Below are positions 1-11,600 of a stretch of 64,000 bases of DNA, piece by piece. Positions within the stretch are counted from its first letter, which is position 1, and every line of letters begins with the position of its first letter. A program made the position numbers and the translations under genes. The notes under the pieces are model-generated. The model had not been told where the DNA came from. It searched no databases and was given only the letters and a program-made list of their open reading frames with translations. This stretch comes from Apostichopus japonicus (taxonomy: Eukaryota > Echinodermata > Holothuroidea > Aspidochirotida > Stichopodidae): contig NC_092580.1 in assembly GCF_037975245.1 (NCBI RefSeq), forward strand, positions 30,161,501 through 30,225,500, written 5' to 3'.

Positions 1-1017
1 CAATCTCATTACCAGTAATATAACTACTAAGTTTATATAAATTAGATTGCATATAAGTTTCATGAGAAAAAGCTCTTTCACCGAACAAAGTGACGCAGGT
101 GTTTCTATATTGATATTCGCCGCATTATTCATAAAGTGTATCACTTGCAACTGATGATGTTTAGCTTTAGAGGTCGTCTTTGATTCTGTACACGTGCTAT
201 TTGATAGTACTGTAGTTTCTATAGCACATTCAGTTGACATGTACTGCAAACACTTATTAGAAGTACTTCCCTATTGGTTAATATCTACTAAACTATTGAG
301 TGCAGGCAAGTTACATCACGGTGAGCAGAAATAAATTCAGGATCAAGCACAAATGGATGTAGATGTGGTATAAAAGTTGACAGATTTTTACTTTTAAAAT
401 CCTTTATATTTTCACTGACAAATCACTGTGTAGTTTATTTGGAGAATATTTTCAGTTTTTCTTCCCTTTGTGTTTTTCTCTTAGAAACAACATATGCAGC
501 TTTCAATTTAACCTCCAAATCTTCCTTGATTGGTAACTTGACAGACAGAATGGACCATACCCATTCCAATCATCCATTTCACGAATTTATAATAAATATT
601 TAACTCCACTGATCCCCCCTAACAGTCAGCACCCAACTGTTCGCTGTAAAATAAGTATATATGCAAATAGTACTTGGTATCTAGGCATATTTTAAACTCT
701 TTTTTTTTTCTTCTCTAACATTTATTTGCAAATCCAAATCTCTGTTAAACAAATTCAGATCAGAGACGTATATACAGTAGTACCCTACAGGTTCTAGCCA
801 TACACTCACTATACTTTCACACACACCGCATATGAAGATCATACAGTAGAGAATTCATGACTTTCCATGTCAGGATAGCTTTGCCTTAATTGTTGTAAAT
901 TTTCCAGAAGTTAAATGTTAAACGGCATGAAGCTTTTTTTGGATAGTGACAGAGTTTAATAAGTCTGCAGGCCTACCAATTAAAATCTATCAGGTCTAAG
1001 TGCTCATTTCAACCCAG
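1..1017. other. no gene recognised
   Basis: AT-rich sequence without a convincing exon, RNA gene or bounded repeat. It could be 3' UTR or intergenic sequence downstream of the possible minus-strand terminal exon that ends at 1018. Confidence 0.4.
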
Positions 1018-1125
1018 TTAAGTTGTAAGATTGTCCCAGGAATTGATGACAGCTGCAAGGTGGTTCTTGATGATGAAAATTGGATCAACAAACCCAGATT
1101 CAAAAGCAAGTGGGTGCATGGTGAC
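1018..1125 (-). CDS. possible terminal coding exon, minus strand, unknown protein
   Basis: On the minus strand a sequence ending CTTCCAG, preceded by a CACTAAC branch-point-like string, is followed by 35 open codons and a TAA. The peptide begins VTMHPLAFESGFVDPIFIIK and ends INSWDNLTT. Its amino-acid composition looks like real protein rather than a random frame, and the exon would start in phase 0. I do not recognise the family. It could be the last exon of the minus-strand gene that starts at 20405, but I could not trace the intervening exons, so the link is only a possibility. A chance frame of this length remains possible. Confidence 0.27.
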   Translation of the reverse strand, partial: VTMHPLAFESGFVDPIFIIKNHLAAVINSWDNLTT

Positions 1126-2684
1126 CTGGAAGTGGGTTAGTGCGGACGCAAATGGCTACCTGTTAGAAAGTTTTGCAATGTTTGATAAATGGGGAAAGTA
1201 CTTGTTTTGAGTGGAGAGAGGCAAAGAGAGATATTAGTTAGTACTGTGCTTACACATGACATGACGAATGTCATGTCCATGGAGCTACTCTATCCCATTT
1301 ACAGGTTCAACAAAAGTCAGATTTTGTGAAACTAACATTTTTAAACCATTACTGAATGTTTCCCATATATATTGCTTCCCATTTTTCTTAATTATATCAT
1401 ATTTTCACTACTTTACATCTACACTATCACACATTTGGTGAGGATAATTATGGCCAATTATGGTTGTAAAATTTGCTACGAATTATCTAAAATATAGGTT
1501 GCTTCCACTGTAATCTGATTGACTGTTAAGTGTTGAAACCATATTGAAAAGCCTCGCTAAGAAAAACCACAGATTTAAGTTGAATCAGAATCCAATGCAA
1601 TACTAACTTTACTACAAGCACCAGCAATAAACATGATAATCTCTTCAATCAATAATGTAGCGTTACAGAAATTTAAGGAACGTGCATGAGACACACAATA
1701 AACAGAAAAAAGGAAATAGTTGGTTTTTGCTTTTTAGATGTATATACTGAAAAGGAGGTCACAGAATGATGGAAGATTGTTTTTAGTATCCAGTAAGTTT
1801 TTTTCAGATATCTGAAGAAACTAATCAGTGATCAATATGATATTTCAGATATGTCAAGTTGCAATATTTGCTATCTGATCTGTGATTGCACAAGAGCCAA
1901 CTTTTATCCTCAAACTTTCACCTCCACTTATACTGCTTTGAAGAATTCTGCAATAAAAATAACCAGTATAGTGGTATCAAATTCATGTTATGAGCCTTCA
2001 AGATTGTAATTTAATATCATTTACAAGTATCTATGGTTCCTTGCCAAAACTATATTTGTAACTCTCAGAACTTGAGACAAAACAATTGTGTTCTCAGCTA
2101 TTCTGTAGTGTACTGGACTCTAAATTTAAATTAAAAGAAAATTTCAGAGCTAAATTGATGTTTGGCCTATTAAATGTTGGTGTTGAATATGAAACTATGG
2201 ATGTTATGATCACATTAAAGGTATCAATGTAGCTTTCAGTTGTAGAAGAATCAAGAAAAGTTCACTTATAATTTAAACCATTTTGGGTCAACACTTGTTT
2301 TTGAAATTTATGAGACTACATTAAATTTAATTGATTAAGAGTGGCACTAAAATTTTAAAATAACAAACAGTCATTTGTGTCTAGCAATAAACCAACCATC
2401 TTTGAGCGTATAAACCTAGTAGAGTGTCCTAGATTGGTCGATTGCACTCATGTAAGGAATAGAGTACTACTCACTTCTCAGTTGAGTAAATTCCAAACTA
2501 CTGATCAAACCTAATATGGATGTTCTAAATTTTCTGCCAAAAATCTAAATTTTCTGCCAAAAATCTGCAAAGTTTAACAGTCCACTTATCAGTGATTGAT
2601 ATAGGTGATCAATGTTATCTTGAATTCAGGTCTTTGCTGCCTTGAGAAACTTCATCCAATTTTTTTTATGGCATTCTCTTGTAC
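1126..2684. other. no gene recognised (intron or intergenic)
   Basis: AT-rich sequence with no exon I can support. A short local duplication (attttctgccaaaaatctaa) occurs around 2525-2565. If the 1018-1125 exon is real, this stretch would be intron of that gene. Confidence 0.35.
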
Positions 2685-3032
2685 TTAAAGTGGCCATGAC
2701 ACGAAAATTTCAAAGTCCTATATTTTTGGGATCCATCAAAGAATGTTCTCTAGAACATGTATCAACCAATCTGCCAGTTTAAAACTTGATTTTTCAAGTC
2801 GAAAATTGAGAATGAATTTACCCTTTTCGGCGTTTGAAACTTTGTTTACTCGAAAATTTTCCGATTCGCATGACGTCATGTGACGTCACGTTTTGAACAC
2901 ATTTGTTGTCGCTGCTTTACGATCCTCCGAACATACCATTCACGTACACAGTAGACAAGTACACATACCACTAGTAGTTACTAAACAAAACACCGATCAC
3001 AAGTGCGATATCAAATCAAAATTTCCTGTGAA

Positions 3033-3310
3033 ATGGCGGATTCAGAACCAATTGCGGCAACCGAAGTTCAAAGTGATAATGGTTCTTCACTAGGCAGTGA
3101 AATTGGGCTATAATTAGAGTGCCCTTTCTCATATTCGAAGCAGAGAGTGAAGGCGATGATCATTCCAATATTGAACCGAACGTTGAGGGTGGAGCGGAGG
3201 TGTTAGAACCGTATCAGTTCGAGCCTGTTAAACGAGCCGAAATTGAAGCTCCACAACATATCGAAGAAGACATCCGTTCGAAACCATTGCAAGGAACATA
3301 CAACGTGGTA
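3033..3310 (+). pseudogene. N-terminal remnant of a P2X7-intracellular-like protein
   Basis: A frame begins at ATG 3033 (MADSEPIAATEVQSDNGSS) and stops after about 26 codons. In another frame from about 3122 it continues EAESEGDDHSNIEPN and then LEPYQFEPVKRAE. The acidic N-terminus followed by a PYxFEP motif is typical of proteins carrying the P2X7 intracellular-like domain that are amplified in aquatic invertebrate genomes. The exon may end at the GTAAGA near 3307 after a TYNV codon run. The frameshift before the second part marks it as a relic within the Kolobok-like element. Family recognition is from memory of the motif and has not been searched. Confidence 0.45.
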
Positions 3311-3785
3311 AGAATTTATAAACGAAGCATTTAAAAACAAAATCCAGTCCATTTTGTGCATGTGTTGTTGGAATTCGCGGAACACCCTAAACCGTATTGT
3401 GCGTTGTGTTACGGTAACTTACAACCCATATGTAGAGTGTGTAGTACTACTACTAGTAGGGTTGGTTGCATACTGAAAGTTTGGCTCGGGGATGTAAGTT
3501 GCATTATGCAGCCATGCTAGGTAGGCATATGTGTTATTTCATACTCATTATTACTTGGCTAGTACTTTGGCCTGGAGTTTTGCAAATCAATTTTCTGAAA
3601 CAAAAGAATGTTTCATGATACACGGAAGGTGTAAAATCACAACAAATGTAATCATAACTGTACATTGTATGCCTGCTTGTTATTGTGGACATCATGGCCA
3701 ACATTAATACATTTTGAACTTTCATAAATTTTTTCCCAGGCAGTACAGATACATAGCCTACGGTCAACAGGTTCAATGATACTTG

Positions 3786-3950
3786 GGGTTCCTAGCAAGA
3801 CACGTCAGGGTTGTGCTACCATCATGTGCAGTCCAAAGGATCAGAAGTGATTTTCCAGCCAATGGTCATTACACTGGATTCAAGTTGCCAGGAGAAAACT
3901 CATTGTATAGGAAGCCTTGGTTGAGAAATTCCTCCAGAAACACCTTTTCT
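3786..3950 (+). pseudogene. C-terminal remnant of the P2X7-intracellular-like domain
   Basis: The frame reads HVRVVLPSCAVQRIRSDFPA then NGHYTGFKLPGE. This matches the closing motif of the P2X7 intracellular-like domain, usually an R-R-V-(I/L)-P-S-C-V-V--IR--FP pattern followed by YxGF. It lies downstream of the N-terminal remnant, and the central cysteine/histidine-rich part was not found in a continuous frame. A nearby possible acceptor (ggttcctag, about 3786-3795) is compatible with an exon. It is probably a broken cargo or accessory gene of the transposon. Confidence 0.5.
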
Positions 3951-5304
3951 AAACTACGATTGTGTTGGATTATCAAACCGTCAGGGTTCCCTCAGTGTTG
4001 ATATATTGAAATTCAAGACTTTTAATTCAGGATGAAAAGGTTATTTTCCAGACCCAACATCAACAATGAAAGAAAAGGCATGTTTTGAAGCATTTGGACA
4101 CAAGTATTGGCGTGACCGTGATGTCATATAATATGTGCATAAGGGAACGGACATTGACCTTTTTAGGGGCATTTACCTCCCAGACGTTTGATTCGTACCT
4201 TTAATCTGGAAGCCAAAATATCCATATCACCAATGATATTTGACAGAAAAGTCATAATAAAGACCAATGGAGGCAGCAGAACTCTTGAATGTTTAGACTT
4301 TGTTTCTTCAGCAGCAGTTGGTTTGTTTTGTAGTCTTTCTTCAAAAACTCAGCAGTACACCCTGTTAATGGTCTTCGATTGTTTTAATGCGTGTGATGCT
4401 GTGTTTCACATTGCCCATCAGTGTTGTACGTGTCGTCGTGCTTGTGTAACATTTTTGCATGTGAGTTACTTCGTGCAGTGTTTCTTGGTTTAAATAACCC
4501 TTTATTGTATTTGCTTCTGGATTATTCTAATTAATTTGTCACAACAACGATTGATAGCGATGGACATGCAACTGCTTTGTAGGCTTAAAGCCAAAAAATT
4601 CATGTAAGTTGTTTTCTTTTAACCTCCTTTGATGTCACAAATTACATTAGTGTAATTTAAGAATGATAATGTTTATGGATAGTACAGTTTTACTTTTATG
4701 TCATATAATACAATGATTGTTGTTAATGTTAGTTCAGATTGTCCAGAATGACTGTCTAGAACTGATATTGAATAAATTTTGTTCAATGATTTAACACTTG
4801 AACTATGTTGTGTGAATTTTTGGCTCTGTGACTTTAAAATAAATCGCTTTGAGATTTAATTAAACACCCTTTGGAATAAAATCTTTTTACCTACCTAGTA
4901 TTTTGACCCATCCCCATTACCCCCACTCCCTCCACAACATAAAAAATGGTTTTCCTGGAATAGGAATAAGAAATTATTGCTATAACTAACTGATCCAGCA
5001 TATTCCAGAAATAAATTGGGGCACTGAGATTTGTTCACAAGAAGATGTAACCCATCGCTTCTGAAGCTAACCTCATAGCTTATTAGTATACAATAGAGCA
5101 ATGAAGGGGGTGTTAATTTAGATGATACAGTAAAATCTCTTCGTCTATTGCGACTTCAGTGTAGTAACGCTAATACTATAGTACTACTAGTGCTCAGCGC
5201 GCTACCTCCTAAGGATCGCCACTTGCCCCATTGGAGGTTTCCTGTTCCCCGATCTGGTCTTCAGAGTAGTTTTTTGTGGATTACTTGACAGAAGAATGAC
5301 TCTT

Positions 5305-5550
5305 TTATGTCGAACCGTTAAAGTCCATTTGTTTTATTTCATAACAAAAAGGAGGGATCGTAGTATGCTTCCGTGAAGTGTTCGCTTCATTCGGAGCTGC
5401 ATACTGGCTAGGCCCAGTGAAATCGGCGCTGGTGTTGTGCACTAACTTGGTTATAATCGCCGTGTTTTTTTCGTCCTTCAGCCATGGATGAAGGCTAATT
5501 GCATGGGTAATGATATTTATGCAGCCCCCAACAACACAACGGACCGGCAT
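5305..5550 (-). pseudogene. THAP-domain fragment, frameshifted
   Basis: The minus-strand frame starts MPVRCVVGGC, the canonical THAP start (M-P-x-x-C-x-x-x-x-C). It continues with ISLHPWLKDEK and NTSADFTGPSQYA, matching the usual spacing of a C2CH THAP zinc module. The expected downstream C-S-E-H-F motif is found only in another frame (SEHFTEAYYDPSF, about 5350-5395), so the domain is interrupted by a frameshift. The fragment sits inside the TTAA-flanked element and probably derives from its transposase. It is antisense to the P2X7-like remnants. Confidence 0.6.
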
Positions 5551-5977
5551 TTCTCTCGGATAGTTTACAACAGTTGTAAAAAAAACTTGAAATTACTAAC
5601 GATATAGCGTAATACAGTGGTTGTTCTATCAGTGTAAATGTGCGTGTACTGTATATGGAACGGTATGATCGTCGCGCATCCGATACATGCCTGGGCTTTG
5701 CACGTGTGTTCCTAACATGACGTCATCATTGTCTTGTTGTGAAATCGCATTCTCAGATATCTATTTTCGAATGCGAATATTAAAACGTTAATTACTAATT
5801 AGTCCTTGAGGTTTTCAAGGTGTTGAGGATAGTTTTGAACATAGATTTTCTCATAGATTCAGAGGAAGTTACTCTCGATGAGTTGGATTTTTCGTGTCAT
5901 GGCCTCTTTAATAGGAATTTCTGTTGGCAAACAATGTGAAACTTATATCGAAAGAGAAAAAAAAACATTCCAGATGT

Positions 5978-6727
5978 AAACTAGAGCACCAATGGTGCAG
6001 TGGCTCATAACACATTGATCATTTGGACAAGTGTTTCTTAATAAATGAGCCTATTGGATTTGTGTACTAACTTTCATTAATATCTATTGCTATCTGTAGG
6101 GAAAGAGGCAGTTGAAGGTTTTCATAGACTGATCCCTACTGACCCCTAGATGACCCTTAACTAAAATACAAAATACTAAACAGTCAATATGACACACCTG
6201 TCATGGATCAATATCGCCAACTTTAATTAACAGCCATTGGTATCTTTAGAAGCATTTGGATATTTTCAAAACAATGACCCCTAGATGACCTTTGACCTCA
6301 AATTATCAAACATGCATGATGATCCACCACCCATGAACCATTTTGTCCAAATTTCATTCAAATCCATTGAACCCTGCACAAGAAAAAGCAATTTGAAGCA
6401 TTCATCCTAAGATTGACCCATACTGACCTCTTGATGACCTTTGATCTAAAAATCGTGGACACCCTATAGGTACCACCAGACATAGATGATTATGACTAAC
6501 TTTTATTAATATCCATTGCTATCTGTAGGAGAAGAAGCATTTTGCAGATTTTCACAAATTGACCCCTATTGACCCCTAGATGACCTTTGACCTGAAAATC
6601 GAAAACCATCAACAGCTGTACGAGAAGAAGCAGTTTAACAAGTGTGAACAGATGAATAGATAGATGGAATATATAGATAGAAAGCATGATTATTTAGCTC
6701 AACTAGCACTACATGCTGGTATGAGCT
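5978..6727 (+). repeat. dispersed repeat family A, copy 1 (AACTAGAGCACCAATGGTGCAG type)
   Basis: The copy starts with aactagagcaccaatggtgcag, carries several gaccccTAGATGACCTTTGACC-type sub-repeats, and ends with a hairpin-like agctcaactagcactacatgctggtatgagcta. The same start and end occur at 16873-18092, and a truncated copy lies at about 8750-8830. I cannot assign it to a named superfamily; it may be a non-autonomous element. Two sub-repeats contain a perfect TGACCTTTGACCT (6286-6298 and 6581-6593). Confidence 0.6.
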
Positions 6728-6979
6728 AATCACACTAGAAAAAATAGTGATATGCCTTGAGAATGGTAGATTTGGAAAGAAGTGGAAGTAGGTGTTGACC
6801 CTTAAGTAGATCTGGGGGGGGGGGCACACTGCAAAAATGGTACCAACTGTGCTAAGCTAGGTAGATTAAGTGCATATAAGTAGAATAGAGACAGGTACAG
6901 TAAGCGAGAAATGAAGTAAAATCAACTAATCACCTAAGTTGAAGAATCAGCATCTCAATGTAACAGAAGCCCTTTGAAG

Positions 6980-8632
6980 TAGGGTTGGGCGATATTTGCT
7001 TTTTAATGTCACGATAAATAGTTCAAAAATTATCGCGATATTTCGATAATTACGATAATTTTTTCTTGTTGTTTTTAGTGTGTTCGCGAACACACTAAAA
7101 ACAACTGCCGATTTCCCACCGGTGTTTTCGCGCAGCAAACACACCGAGCATAATGGCGTGGGGTTCAAGGCCCGCCTTAGAGCCCCGTTGGGTTCAAGGG
7201 GTGGAACCCCTTGTGGGGGTCCAGGGGCGAAGGCCCCCGGAAAAGTTAAGTATTTTTGCGTGTCTGGCGATAAAAAAAATTCGCAATTGAGGATTCAAAA
7301 TACTGACTAACTTTATGAATTTAAATTGTCACGAAACTGATGAAAGTTTTAAAATGACAAGTTAGAGTAGCTATATTATGTGATAAAATGAAAAGAGAAT
7401 TAATATGTCTTACAATCTTTATAAAGTTTAACTTACAAAACTGTCGATATTATGAAACAAACTACGTTCGGCAAAGCCCCGTTTCTAGACTGCCTAACAA
7501 TCAGTTTACAACTGCAGTGTTTAACCGTACTTAAATATCACGGTAGGCTACAATGTGCTTCAAATTTTCTCAGGTACCTTGCAAAACAACCCCCCTGTCT
7601 AACACCTGTTTGTTAACATTTTTGGCACGTTTCCAAAAAACTTTTCATGGAGTAAAATTCTTTGGCTCCACTCTAGAATTAATTAGGTCAGTCGGTAAAG
7701 GATCCGTAAAGTTATGCGAAATATTATCTTAGACGTTCAAGGAAAGTAGGTAAATATCCCCGTAACATTAAGGTAAGTAAAACACACCTCAAGCCAACCG
7801 ACTCCTCCGTATGAACAAAACAATCTATTCCCCATGATACACGAGGCACAGTCTATACCATACAGACATAGCACGATATCAAGGCCCCAGTAGCTACAGT
7901 ATGGCCATCTTTATGAAAGTAAACCTTGTAATTCCATGTTTTAGGCCACCAGGCGTGATTAACTTAATGCTAAATATTGTTTCCATGTCCTTGTAGAAAT
8001 CGTCAACTTCGCAAAATACAATTAGTTGTGTTTTTGTTGTTACGTGAGATCCGTAACCGACGAAGTGGTTAGGCTATTTACTATAAACTTAACTATGGTA
8101 GGATATTATTATTATTATTTTTTTTTTGGAAATTCTAGAAAATACTTTCTTTCCCCCGCTTTACACCAGATGTGGTCTTCTGGTTTATTCATAAATGGGT
8201 GTACTAGAGCCTTGTTTACATGACACTTGTTGCATTTAGCACGATATGCCAGTTTCGCGTGAATTTTTCGAAAGTATTTTGCTCGATCTTTCGTAAAATT
8301 AGAAAGGTGTACCAACTTACTTTTCGTACACAATTGGTAATTTCTCTACTGATTTTCAGAGTTTTGTTCTCTATACAGTCAATGTTGTAAAGAACGGGTT
8401 TTTACGAAGTTCAAAAGTCAGTAAATGAAGTTGATAAAATATTTCTTTTCAACTTTCTTAACCATGGAATGCTAGAATAACATTTACACATAAAACGGAG
8501 AATTTTTTTTTCTACATCTATTTCAAATTTTTTTCACAAGAAATTATCGTCATTTGTTCAATCCTCAAAAAATATCGTCTTGAAAAAAAATTATCGCGAT
8601 AATAATAATTTTCGATATATCGCCCAACCCTA
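6980..8632. mobile_element. hAT-like non-autonomous DNA transposon, 1,653 bp
   Basis: The termini are TAGGGTTGGGCGATAT and its near-perfect inverse ATATCGCCCAACCCTA. An exact 8-bp target duplication CTTTGAAG flanks the element (6972-6979 and 8633-8640). An 8-bp duplication with a (T/C)AGGG start is the hAT signature. Subterminal regions repeat tatcgcgataa strings on both sides. No transposase frame is visible. The interior has a GC-rich patch (about 7110-7250) and a perfect palindrome at 7068-7105. Confidence 0.85.
7068..7105. repeat. perfect 38-bp palindrome inside the hAT-like element
   Basis: The left arm GTTGTTTTTAGTGTGTTCG is followed without a spacer by its exact reverse complement; the centre is TCGCGA. 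It lies about 90 bp inside the left end of the element. Confidence 0.9.
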
Positions 8633-8640
8633 CTTTGAAG

Positions 8641-11600
8641 TTATGATTATTGTACCCTTTTAACAGTCTATTCACATTTTCACTCATTACAAGTGCAGCT
8701 ACACACTGTCTGTCAAAGTCGATGTTATCAAAATATCTGGGATAGATGTTAACTAGAGCACCAGAAGGTGTAGTAGCTCACAGATTTATCATTTGGACAA
8801 AAGCATCTCAATGAATCAACTTATTCGGGCTCCTAAATTTAGGCGCCACCAGTTTTTATAACTTGCTCGCCCGCACGCCTCCAGACAGTACCTAGAGTAA
8901 CCCACAAATCTTTAGGGACTATGGAGAGATTTTTGTTTGATTGATCATTAGCTATGTAGTTGCTTGATTCAGTGATCTTTTCACTTTCTCTGAGTTTCAG
9001 CATACATGTGTATATATTAACAAAGTATCTAAGTATCTAACCACACACACAAAATCTTGTTGAGATTGTTCTTGATTCATCATTTGCAAGAACGTTGATG
9101 CGACGATCTTTTTACTCTTACACAGTACATCAACGGGCCTTTTCCATTGAGTTAACAGTACGCGACGGAAATCACACACTAACAGCCCACTGACTTGGCC
9201 GTGTGAAATCAGACTTGATTTAGTCGATTTAAGTTACTGCGCTCAATTCTGAACTTGAGCTTTCATGTCATACGGCACATACCTCGTAAGGAAAAGGGGG
9301 TCTACTAACCATATCACTTTAACTGAGCTTGATAGAAGGGCTGGCAATACACACAATTGATACAGAAATAAACAATAGTGTCGTGTGCAAATACTATAAA
9401 CAATTTGTTCGCAAACCTACTAAATAGTAACAAAATTAGATTGTTTCACCACTTCATGATCTCTCATGAGCAAAAAGTACAAGTTTAATCCCCAAAGACA
9501 AGCTCACAATATTTCATATGGAAAGAGTACTTTAAGAAACAAAGCTTGAAGTCGCTGTAAATTTTTGACAAGTTTAACAACACCTGGAACTCCATAACCT
9601 CACACGCAGCAATGTGTGAGATAAAACCAATTAATTCAAATGAGGTCATGCAATCACTTAACCAAAGTAGCTTTCAAATTTGATTCACATCACAAAGCTG
9701 TCATGTATCCAGATTAAGTTTTTCTTTACTTATGTGGAAAACAAATTAACGATGACTGTTAACAAGGCTCCGCATGACCAACAGTGAGACGAAACTGACA
9801 ACAGGAAAAAGTGAAAGCTTTCAATCAATGAAGTCACGAATAAAACAAGTGAAACATCGCTGGGACTTTTATTTTTGAGACAAATTCAGAGACCAAAAGG
9901 AACAAAGCTCGCAGTGAGCTGTAATTTAACACACACTGGAAACCCAACACGCCTGGAGATCTCATTCCAACCAATTGATTCATTAGACGTAATAAACATT
10001 GTACCCTAAACAAATTTGACATCGCAAGGTCCACATGTGCAGCAACATTAACAGTATTAGTAAAATGAGACGATTTCAATTTCAATGATGAAATCTGGCT
10101 GTGTTGTTAAGGTTAAAGGACAAAGCGCAGTACTGTACTGAGTATATACTTCATATATAACCTAAATTATAACTCGACTTGCTCCAGTCACACTTTTTAC
10201 AATGCAATGCTGACTAAACGTTGTCCTAACGAAATTTGACAGCGACTGTGCGGTGAAATTTATGGTATTCGTACCACTAATGTGCACCATCCAATTGACT
10301 ATGTTGTTAAGCTTGTGGCCCACAGCACAGTATAGCATCCAAAATACTCACCCAAACTGTTGTATACGCTTGACTTCCTTTGAACATTCATGTACATGTA
10401 TTTAGTACCTGGAATGTCTAGATTTGCTGCCAAATTGCTTTCAACGACTCTCTAAGCAAGACTCAACTTATACAATTTGCAAACTTAATTTACTAAAGGA
10501 AGAGCTAAAAATGGCTAGAGAACCCCCAAGATCAAATACTAGCTACTAACTTACAATCAGCACCATCGTGAATCTCCTCCCGTGCTGGAGTAGGAAAGAT
10601 TTATCTGGTATGACAACTTTACAAACCCCGAAAACTTATACACATGTACTATGCTAATTGCTACATTACAGTAAATGATCAACATCCTGAGCAAATACAG
10701 TGTAAAACACTAATCCACGGTAACAGTTTTTGTACATCAAACTTTATCATTTTAAACTATTAGTGATCAGTATTAGTTAACTTCATGTTAATAGTCACTA
10801 CTGAAGGTATTTACCTGACAGAGTTTTGCATTACACTCACTGTAAGATCTTCCATGCAGAGTAGATCAGTCACTCATAGTGAGCTCCAGGCTATAGCTTT
10901 CTATATTAGATTGACAAAGTTTCTTTTAAATCAATTTGCCATCACAGAATGGTAGTGGTTGGCACTCCTTATTGTAACCATGTATCATACGATAATCCTA
11001 GGCATAAATACATGTATGAGTCGCAATGCTGTCTATATGGCTATTTGTTAATCCAGAGTGTCTTTCATTTACTATTGTCCGTTGTTCTCTAGTTTCAATA
11101 ATTCTCAGACGACACCCCTGCTGCTTGCACAATTCAGTTTAAATACATTCTTCTAAGAAAATCATTTTTCTTAACACAGCTTTGCAATGTTGTCACGATA
11201 ATGATTGAAAGGCTCTTCTTCCCCTTTGTCAAGTCACTGTGTGAGATTCTATAATGCAGTCAAGGTCTTCCAATCAAGGCTTATCCACCCTTAATTTATA
11301 CCATGTTTGCCAAAAAGGTGAATGCTTTGGCGAGGCCTTCTATTTGATATAGCTACCACCAACTTTACATTATGAGGCATTTAAATGGTGTCTTTTGTCT
11401 GCAAACCCATGCAATTAGAACAGATGGTAGATTCGTCTGTAGTTTACTTTCTTTGTTCCCATTGATGTTGTTTAGTATAATTTTACATGTACTGTAGAAC
11501 TTGACTGAATTGTTTAGTCTTCATTCTGCCAAAGACACTCTACCAGCTGCTGAATATACTCAAACTCCATCAGATAACCAACAGTTATACATCATCTTGA

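Larger units (their letters stand above)
2689..5907. mobile_element. Kolobok-like DNA transposon, decayed
   Basis: The ends are inverted repeats: AGTGGCCATGACACGAAAA on the left and the reverse complement of AGAGGCCATGACACGAAAA on the right. Both ends are flanked by TTAA (2685-2688 and 5908-5911), the target duplication typical of Kolobok and piggyBac elements. Subterminal tgacgtca strings occur near both ends (about 2872-2890 and 5718-5726). Inside are remnants of a P2X7-intracellular-like protein on the plus strand and of a THAP domain on the minus strand. THAP domains are known in Kolobok transposases, which supports the class. Frames are broken, so it is unlikely to be active. Confidence 0.75.

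Noticed and set aside
6947-8333. Short frames within the 6980-8632 element (for example 7080-7310 and 8115-8333)
   Set aside because: No transposase, BED or dimerisation motifs; they are chance frames in a non-autonomous element.
10342-10430. Possible minus-strand exon (TKYMYMNVQRKSSVYNSL) with donor GTGAGT
   Set aside because: Composition is plausible, but the acceptor choice is ambiguous and the phase does not join to the exons at 20.2-20.4 kb.
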